Below, piece by piece: positions 58,498 through 64,000 of a stretch of 64,000 bases of DNA (positions within the stretch are counted from its first letter, which is position 1; each line of letters opens with the position of its first letter). A program made the position numbers and the translations under genes. Source of the stretch: Oceanicola sp. 22II-s10i (GTDB lineage Bacteria > Pseudomonadota > Alphaproteobacteria > Rhodobacterales > Rhodobacteraceae); contig NZ_AQQU01000010.1 in the NCBI RefSeq assembly GCF_002210105.1, positions 1-64,000 of the forward strand. Direction: 5' to 3'. Under the pieces are notes generated by a model, which had not been told where the DNA came from, ran no database searches, and was given only the letters and a program-made list of their open reading frames with translations.

Positions 58498-60480
58498 TCA
58501 TTCGACCCGTGCAAGCAGCGCATGGCGTTCCACCAGATCACCCGCCGCGCAGTTCAGGGCGACAACGACACCGTCATGCGGGGCCTCGATTCCTACCTCC
58601 ATCTTCATTGATTCAAGGACGATCAGCGTGTCCTTGGCCTTCACTTCCTGACCTTCGCTCACATTGACCCGTGTGATCGTGCCCATGAGCGGCGACACCA
58701 GAACGCCCGTTGCGGCAATGTCGTCGGCATCGTCGGGCAGGTAGGCGTCGACCTCGAAGCGCAGGGCACTCCTGTGCCACTGGATCTGCACCGCGGTCGG
58801 CTCGACACGGGCGGGGAAGGTCAGTTCACGACCGCCGACCTCGACCTGGTGGTGATCGGGGATGCGCTGCGGACGCAGCCGGACCGAGTGCAGGGTGTCC
58901 CCGACCGCGATCCGCTTGGCCTCACCGTTCGCCGGAGCGATGGCCACGGGCCATTCGTCCTCACCGATATGCAGACGGAAGGCCGGCGCGTTCGGTTGCG
59001 CCCCTTCGCCGTCATCCAGTCGCCAGCCACTATGGCCGCTCCATGGATCGGCCTCGGCCGGGGCATGGAAGCGGTCGAGCCAGAGCGCCGCCGCGACGGC
59101 CACCACCTCGGACGTGGGCGCGGCGCCGGCCAGCAGGCCGGAGAGTTCCCGGTCGATGAAGCGGTTATCCACCTCGTTGGCCAGCACGCGCGGGTCGGTG
59201 ACGAGGTTCGACAGGAACGCAAGGTTGTTGCGGACCCCGAGCAGCACGCACTGGTCGAGCCCGTGTGCCAGCCGGCGTAGCGCGTCCCTACGGTCCCGCC
59301 CGCGGGCGATCAGCTTGGCCAGCATCGCATCATAATGCGGCGTCACCTCGTCGCCCGTCTCGACCCCGGCGTCCACGCGGAAGCCGCGGCCGGGCAGGGA
59401 CAACAGGCCGATCCGTCCGGTGCTGGGGATGAACCCGTCCTCGGGATCCTCGGCATAGATCCGGGCCTGCACGGCGAAGCCGTCGAGGTGCACGTCCTCC
59501 TGCGCCAGCGGCAGCCTCCCGGTCTCGGCGATGCGGAGCTGGATTTCGACCAGATCGAGGCCGGTGACCTCTTCCGTCACCGTGTGTTCGACCTGAAGGC
59601 GCGGGTTGCATTCGAGGAACCAGAACGCCTCACCTGCGACAAGGAACTCCATCGTGCCAAGACCGCGATAGTTGACGCTGCCGGCGAGCCGTGTGGCGGC
59701 GTCGAGGATCGCCTGCCGCAGATCGGGGGACAGGCTGTCGGCGGGGGCCTCCTCGATCACCTTCTGGAACCGGCGCTGGAGCGAACATTCGCGCTCGCGG
59801 ATATGGAGGACACCGCCGTGACCATCGCCGGCGACCTGCACCTCGATATGGCGCGGTCTGTCGATGAACTGCTCGACCAGCAGGTCGGGCAGACCGAAGC
59901 TTGCCTTGGCCTCGCGCATGGCCGAGGCAATCACCTCGTCCAGGCGGTCCAGCGTCTCGATCACCCGGACACCGCGGCCGCCGCCGCCCGCGACCGCCTT
60001 GAGCAGCACCGGCAGCCGTGCCGCGCGCACGCGCTCAGCGACCTCGGTCGCGTCACTCAGCGCATCCTGTCCGCCTTCGATCACCGGGACCTCGGCCTGG
60101 GTCGCCTCGCGCTTGGCGCTTGCCTTGTCAGCGAAGCGGCGCATCGTCTCGGGGCGCGGGCCGATGAAGATCAGGCCAGCGGCCTCGACGGCCTCGGCGA
60201 AATCCGCGTTTTCGGAGAGGAAGCCGATCCCGGGATGGACCGCGTCTGCGCCGCACCGGCGCGCCGCGTCCACGATGGCCGCGATGTCGAGGTAACTCTC
60301 CGCGGCCGGGGCCGCGCCGACATGGATGGATTCTCCGATCCGGCGCACGTGCAGCGCCTCGCGGTCCGCATCGGAATGGATGGTCGCGACCGCGATGCCG
60401 ATCCGTTCGCAGGTGTCCGCGATACGGCAGGCGATGTCGCCGCGGTTGGCAATGAGTATCTTGCTGATCGTTCCGGTCAT
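58498..60480 (-). CDS. Acyl-CoA carboxylase biotin-containing subunit (3-methylcrotonyl-CoA type)
   Basis: A 660-residue fusion of biotin carboxylase (residues 1 to about 450; KILIANRGDIACRI, KAVAGGGGRGVRV, ECNPRLQVEHTVTE) and a C-terminal biotin-carrier domain with the biotin-accepting Lys626 in ESMKMEVG. It carboxylates biotin with bicarbonate and ATP, for transfer by the subunit encoded just upstream. Length and partner fit MccA/LiuD or geranyl-CoA carboxylase AtuF. The neighbouring crotonase and HMG-CoA lyase favour the leucine/isovalerate route. ATG 60480 follows GAGGGG. Confidence 0.9.
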   Translation of the reverse strand: MTGTISKILIANRGDIACRIADTCERIGIAVATIHSDADREALHVRRIGESIHVGAAPAAESYLDIAAIVDAARRCGADAVHPGIGFLSENADFAEAVEAAGLIFIGPRPETMRRFADKASAKREATQAEVPVIEGGQDALSDATEVAERVRAARLPVLLKAVAGGGGRGVRVIETLDRLDEVIASAMREAKASFGLPDLLVEQFIDRPRHIEVQVAGDGHGGVLHIRERECSLQRRFQKVIEEAPADSLSPDLRQAILDAATRLAGSVNYRGLGTMEFLVAGEAFWFLECNPRLQVEHTVTEEVTGLDLVEIQLRIAETGRLPLAQEDVHLDGFAVQARIYAEDPEDGFIPSTGRIGLLSLPGRGFRVDAGVETGDEVTPHYDAMLAKLIARGRDRRDALRRLAHGLDQCVLLGVRNNLAFLSNLVTDPRVLANEVDNRFIDRELSGLLAGAAPTSEVVAVAAALWLDRFHAPAEADPWSGHSGWRLDDGEGAQPNAPAFRLHIGEDEWPVAIAPANGEAKRIAVGDTLHSVRLRPQRIPDHHQVEVGGRELTFPARVEPTAVQIQWHRSALRFEVDAYLPDDADDIAATGVLVSPLMGTITRVNVSEGQEVKAKDTLIVLESMKMEVGIEAPHDGVVVALNCAAGDLVERHALLARVE

Positions 60481-60490
60481 CTGCGTCCCC

Positions 60491-62098
60491 TCACATCCGA
60501 AGGATCGGAAAACTGGTGGGAACGGGCGGCACCCGCGCCGCCAGGTCCAGGACAAGGCTCATCACCATCCGAGTTTCGGCCGGGTCCAGGATGCTGTCGA
60601 TCCACAAGTTGGCGGCAAAGTTCCGCATGTTGGAAAAACTGGAGAACTGGTCCCGTATCGGCTGCCGGAACGCTTCTTCCTCGGCTTCCGACCACTCCTG
60701 CCCCAGCCGTTCGCGCTTGCGGCGCTGCACGATGGACAGGGTCGTGGCGGCCTGTTCCGGCCCCATCAGCGCGGCACGGCCATTGGGCCAGCCGAACGAG
60801 AAATGCGGCTCGAACGGGCGCCCGCACATGCCCATGTAGCCCGCCCCGTAAGAGCTGCCGATGACGAGGTTGTACTTCGGCACGTTGGCCGCCGACATCG
60901 CCTGCACCATCTTGGCGCCGTTCTTGGCGATACCGCCCACTTCCGCCTCGCGGCCGACCATGTAGCCGGTGACGTCCGCCATGAAGATCAGCGGGATGTT
61001 CCGCTTGCAGCACAGGTCGATGAACTGCACCGCCTTGATCGAACTGTCGGACATCAGGACGCCCTGGTTCGCCACGATGCCGACCGGGTGGCCGCCCCAG
61101 TGTGCGAAGCCGCAGAGAAGCGTCTCGCCGAAGTTGCGCTTGAACTCCTCGAAGCGGCTGTCGTCGACCAGCCGCGCGATGATCTCGCGCGTGTTGGTCT
61201 GGACCCGCGTGTCGCTGTTGAGGATGCCGTAGATCTCGCGCGGATCGTAGCGCGGCGGCACAGGCGTTTCGGGCGGGGAGAACGGATCGGGGCGGGCCGG
61301 AAGATCGGTCACCAGTTGCCGCAGTATGCCCAGGGCATGGCGGTCATCGTTGGCGATGTAGTCGGTCACGCCGCTGCGATAGGTGTGCATCTCGGCCCCG
61401 CCGAGCGATTCACGGTCGACCACCTCGCCGGTGGCGGCCTGCACGATCTCGGGTCCGCCGAGGTGGATGTAACCCTGGCCCTTCACGATCACGGTCTGGT
61501 CTGTCAGCACGGGCGTGTAAGCGCCGCCTGCGGTGCAGGCGCCGTGGACCACCGACAGTTGCGGCACACCGTCCGCCGACTGGCGCACGAGCTGATGCAG
61601 GACCGAGCCGTATTGGCCGGAATCCGGAAAGATGCCCGCCATCTCTGGCAGGTTGGCGCCGCCGGAATCGACCAGCGTCAGGCCGGGCAGCCGGTGCTGC
61701 CACGCGATCTGCTGCGCCCTGACATGCTTCTTCGCGGTGAGCGTGTAGTAGGTGCCGCCCTTCACCGTCGCGTCGTTCGCGACGATCATGCAGACCCGGC
61801 CGGACACACGGCCGATGCCTGTGATGATCCCCGCGCCGGGCGGGTTGCTGCCGTACATCTCGTCCCCCGCGAACTCGGCCAGTTCGAGGAATGGCGAGCC
61901 GGGGTCGAGCAGGGCTGCGACCCGGTCGCGCGGCAGCAGCTTGCCGGCATCGGTGTGGCGCTTGCGGGCTGCGGGCTCGCCCCCCACGCGGGCCAGCCGG
62001 CGGCGGCGACGCAGGTCGTCGAGCAGGGTCTGGAACTCGGCGGCGTTGCGTTTGAATTCGTCCGACGCGGTGGAGACTGCGGAGGTGATGACGCTCAT
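60491..62098 (-). CDS. Acyl-CoA carboxylase carboxyltransferase subunit (3-methylcrotonyl-CoA type)
   Basis: A 535-residue carboxyltransferase with N and C crotonase-like lobes. GGTYYTLTAKKHVRAQQIA, VDSGGANLPEMAGIFPD, HGACTAGGAYTP and NQGVLMSDSSIKAVQFIDLC are hallmarks of MccB/AtuC/LiuB. It transfers CO2 from biotin to the gamma-carbon of a branched enoyl-CoA. It is encoded 10 bases before the biotin subunit. Which of 3-methylcrotonyl-CoA or geranyl-CoA it prefers cannot be told from sequence by eye. Confidence 0.92.
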   Translation of the reverse strand: MSVITSAVSTASDEFKRNAAEFQTLLDDLRRRRRLARVGGEPAARKRHTDAGKLLPRDRVAALLDPGSPFLELAEFAGDEMYGSNPPGAGIITGIGRVSGRVCMIVANDATVKGGTYYTLTAKKHVRAQQIAWQHRLPGLTLVDSGGANLPEMAGIFPDSGQYGSVLHQLVRQSADGVPQLSVVHGACTAGGAYTPVLTDQTVIVKGQGYIHLGGPEIVQAATGEVVDRESLGGAEMHTYRSGVTDYIANDDRHALGILRQLVTDLPARPDPFSPPETPVPPRYDPREIYGILNSDTRVQTNTREIIARLVDDSRFEEFKRNFGETLLCGFAHWGGHPVGIVANQGVLMSDSSIKAVQFIDLCCKRNIPLIFMADVTGYMVGREAEVGGIAKNGAKMVQAMSAANVPKYNLVIGSSYGAGYMGMCGRPFEPHFSFGWPNGRAALMGPEQAATTLSIVQRRKRERLGQEWSEAEEEAFRQPIRDQFSSFSNMRNFAANLWIDSILDPAETRMVMSLVLDLAARVPPVPTSFPILRM

Positions 62099-62150
62099 GA
62101 GCCGGCCCCTTTCCCGTGCCGGTCGGCGGTCAGGATGGCGGGACGGTCCC

Positions 62151-62177
62151 GATCGCCGGGGCCAGGCCCCGGCGATC
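62151..62177 (-). other. Perfect 13-bp inverted repeat between crotonase and carboxyltransferase genes
   Basis: GATCGCCGGGGCC-A-GGCCCCGGCGATC, one of the strongest potential stem-loops in the window, with a smaller GGGAC-G-GTCCC palindrome beside it (62140-62150). It lies in a 158-bp gap inside the minus-strand train. No T-run is present, so attenuation or RNA stabilisation is more likely than full termination. Confidence 0.65.
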
Positions 62178-62256
62178 CGGGGCGTCTGTAAGTGTCTTGC
62201 TGTGTCATCTGGCCCTTCGGCGATCTGGAAGTCTCATGCGCGTTTCGCGGGTGGCG

Positions 62257-63042
62257 TCAGGTGCCGGTCCATTTCGGGGCACGCTTTTCGGCGAACGCCC
62301 GCGGACCTTCCTGCGCATCGTTGCTGGCATAGACGTCGCGATAGATGTGCCATGCCGTCTCCGCCGCGTTGTCGGCACCGACACTCATGGCGGTGAGGAT
62401 CGCGCGCTTGCCGGCCGCGACCGACATGGGCGCGTTGTCGCGAATGCGTTCGGCCAGGTCCTGCGCGCGCCGCAGAACGGCCTCGCGGTCGGGTTCGAGG
62501 TAGTTGATGAACCCGAGCTTCTCGAGCTTCTCGATCGGGTACATGTCGCCGGTCATGGTCATTTCCATCAGGATCGGCTCGGGCAGCATCCAGACCAGCG
62601 GCATGCCCCAGGGCGACCCGCGGCCGATCTTGGTTTCGGTGATCCCGATGGTCGCCCCGGACTGGCCGACCCGGATGTCGGAATTGAGGCTGAGCAGCAT
62701 GCCGCCCGCCGCCACGTGACCCGACATTGCGGCAATGATCGGCACCTTCACCCGGCGCATCCGGGTCTGGAACGCATCGCGGTGGTAGGTGAGGATGTCC
62801 TCGCCCGTCTCCGCCTTCATCCGCGCGGCTTCTTTCAGATCGAGCCCGGCACAGAAGGTTCCGCAATCGGCCGAGGTCAGGATGACCACGCGGATCTCCG
62901 GCGTCTGGTCGATCTTCTCCCAGATCTTGCCCAGCCCGTTCGAGACCGAAATGGAAAGCGCGTTCCGCGCCTCGGGCCTGTTGATTGAGACGGTCGCGAT
63001 ACCGTCCTTCACGTCGAACAGAAGATCATCCTTCTGGTCCAT
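62257..63042 (-). CDS. Enoyl-CoA hydratase family protein (probable 3-methylglutaconyl-CoA hydratase)
   Basis: A 261-residue crotonase. CAGLDLKEAARM and SGHVAAGGMLLSLNSDIRVG form the oxyanion hole. The Glu in GITETKIGRG matches the second catalytic glutamate of enoyl-CoA hydratases; the first is Leu. Position between HMG-CoA lyase and the carboxylase subunits suggests it hydrates the carboxylated product (3-methylglutaconyl-CoA to HMG-CoA, the LiuC step). ATG 63042 follows GAGGGAGA. Confidence 0.85.
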   Translation of the reverse strand: MDQKDDLLFDVKDGIATVSINRPEARNALSISVSNGLGKIWEKIDQTPEIRVVILTSADCGTFCAGLDLKEAARMKAETGEDILTYHRDAFQTRMRRVKVPIIAAMSGHVAAGGMLLSLNSDIRVGQSGATIGITETKIGRGSPWGMPLVWMLPEPILMEMTMTGDMYPIEKLEKLGFINYLEPDREAVLRRAQDLAERIRDNAPMSVAAGKRAILTAMSVGADNAAETAWHIYRDVYASNDAQEGPRAFAEKRAPKWTGT

Positions 63043-63103
63043 GCCTGTTCTCCCTCGTTTTGCCCGGCTGCGCCGGGACATGTCTGCCGGTTGTCCGGCG
63101 CCT

Positions 63104-64000
63104 TCAGGCGGCACGCCGCGCGGGCATGCCGTAATGCATGAGCTTGCCGGTCAGCGGGCGGCCGATGATCTCTTCGGCCATGGCCGCCGCGGCGAGGAGC
63201 GCTTCGAGGTCCAGTCCGGTGTCGATGCCCATCTCCTCGCACATGAAGGCCATGTCCTCGGTGCAGATGTTCCCCGCGCCCTGAACATCGGACGCCTTGC
63301 TGAAGGGACATCCCCCCAGCCCGGCGACCGAGCTGTCGAAGAGCGACACGCCCATTTGCAGCGCGGCCAGCACGTTGCCGGCCCCGACGCCGCGGGTGTC
63401 GTGAAGGTGTGTGCCGATGCGGGCATCGGGGACCAGCTCGCGCACCGCCCCGATCATCCGGCGGATCGCCTCGGGATTGCCCCAGCCGACGGTGTCGGCC
63501 AGATAGATCGCGGGCATCGGCACGTTGAGATCCGCGCACAGGTCGACGAGGTATCGGACGTTGTCGAGCACCCGGTCCTGCGGCACGTCGCCTTCGAAAT
63601 TGCAGCCGAAGGCGGTCAGGATATAGGCCTTGTCCAGCGGCACATCGTTGTCGAGGTATAGCTGCGCCCATTTGCCTTGGGCGTCCCGGTTCTCGGCCAC
63701 CGTGCAGTTGTTGTTCATCTTGCAGAACGTGTCGGTGGTGTAGAAGATCAGCTTGCCTTCCATGTCGCAGCCCGGCGTCTGCAGGGCGCGCTGGAATCCC
63801 TTCTCGTTCAACCACAGGCCGGTGTAGCGCACATCGTCGCGCCGGCGGATCATGTCGAAGAGTTCAGGCGTGTCGGCCATCGTCGGCACGGCCTTGGGGC
63901 TGACGAAGGAACCCACCTGGATCTGCTTGAGCCCGGTGTCGGCCAGCGCTTCGACGAACCGCGCGCGCTGCTCCAGCGGATAGCTGCGCTTTTCGATCTG
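63104..64000 (-). CDS. Hydroxymethylglutaryl-CoA lyase (partial, N-terminus beyond window)
   Basis: The C-terminal 298 residues of a DRE-TIM metallolyase; the frame stays open to the window's right edge (IEKRSYPLEQRARFVEAL...). GTHLHDTRGVG carries metal-ligand histidines, and VAGLGGCPFS has the HMG-CoA lyase catalytic Cys, followed by NICTEDMAFM as in the family signature. It splits HMG-CoA (or a longer homologue) into acetoacetate and acetyl-CoA. It is followed by the crotonase and carboxylase genes on the same strand, matching the leucine or acyclic-terpenoid pathway. Confidence 0.9.
   Translation of the reverse strand, partial: QIEKRSYPLEQRARFVEALADTGLKQIQVGSFVSPKAVPTMADTPELFDMIRRRDDVRYTGLWLNEKGFQRALQTPGCDMEGKLIFYTTDTFCKMNNNCTVAENRDAQGKWAQLYLDNDVPLDKAYILTAFGCNFEGDVPQDRVLDNVRYLVDLCADLNVPMPAIYLADTVGWGNPEAIRRMIGAVRELVPDARIGTHLHDTRGVGAGNVLAALQMGVSLFDSSVAGLGGCPFSKASDVQGAGNICTEDMAFMCEEMGIDTGLDLEALLAAAAMAEEIIGRPLTGKLMHYGMPARRAA

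Noticed and set aside
1-64000. CRISPR arrays, tRNA or rRNA genes, intact insertion sequences, prophage
   Set aside because: No regularly spaced repeats, no tRNA-like or rRNA-like stretch, and no intact transposase, integrase or phage gene was seen; only two decayed IS3 fragments.

Overview
The window is densely coded, high-G+C DNA from an alphaproteobacterium. The mix of TRAP, TAXI-TRAP and tripartite tricarboxylate (TTT) transporters with many acyl-CoA dehydrogenases, crotonases and CoA ligases suggests the Rhodobacteraceae/Roseobacter group. That placement is inference; no rRNA or tRNA gene is present to confirm it. Almost everything here is catabolic: import an organic acid or ketone, ligate it to CoA, and degrade it.

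Layout. (1) 1-2590: the end of an acyl-CoA dehydrogenase operon with a crotonase, a MaoC-fold protein that has lost its catalytic residues, a PaaI-type thioesterase and a convergent NTF2-like protein. (2) 3027-16140: a Baeyer-Villiger-type monooxygenase, an IclR regulator, a crotonase, a double-length fused acyl-CoA dehydrogenase, an AMP-forming CoA ligase, a phosphotriesterase-like lactonase with all metal ligands, and a TRAP transporter with two tandem paralogous binding proteins. Together this reads as uptake and ring opening of a cyclic ketone followed by beta-oxidation. (3) 16189-23594, minus strand: a coupled FadE / thiolase / FadJ-like / CoA-transferase operon for general beta-oxidation. 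(4) 23969-25756: secreted gamma-glutamyltransferase. (5) 25870-32962, minus strand: TetR, fused TAXI-TRAP permease, DUF1254/DUF1214 protein, TAXI binding protein and ADP-forming acyl-CoA synthetase, mostly coupled by stop/start overlaps. (6) 33145-38605: an operon with a nitronate-monooxygenase-family flavoprotein (TTG start), a split acyl-CoA dehydrogenase pair, a crotonase and an ACAD10/11-like dehydrogenase. Two similar TAAT-N8-ATTA palindromes bracket the tetR gene between (5) and (6).

(7) 38751-46011: a GntR/HutC regulator, a strong promoter overlapped by an inverted repeat, an isocitrate-lyase-family C-C lyase, a complete TTT transporter and a LeuCD-type hydro-lyase. This looks like a self-contained import / isomerise-or-hydrate / cleave pathway for an alkylated di- or tricarboxylate and is the best candidate for an undescribed system. 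(8) 46528-49460: a TRAP transporter flanked on both sides by decayed IS3-family transposase fragments. (9) 50076-64000, minus strand: a 14-kb gene train with HMG-CoA lyase (running off the window), crotonase, carboxyltransferase and biotin carboxylase of the 3-methylcrotonyl-CoA type, then TetR, a branched-chain-type ABC transporter with an embedded acyl-CoA ligase, its binding protein, and a BadI-like ring-opening hydrolase.

Stable stem-loops follow several transporter binding-protein genes, probably setting higher binding-protein expression. No CRISPR array, intact mobile element, rRNA or tRNA was seen.
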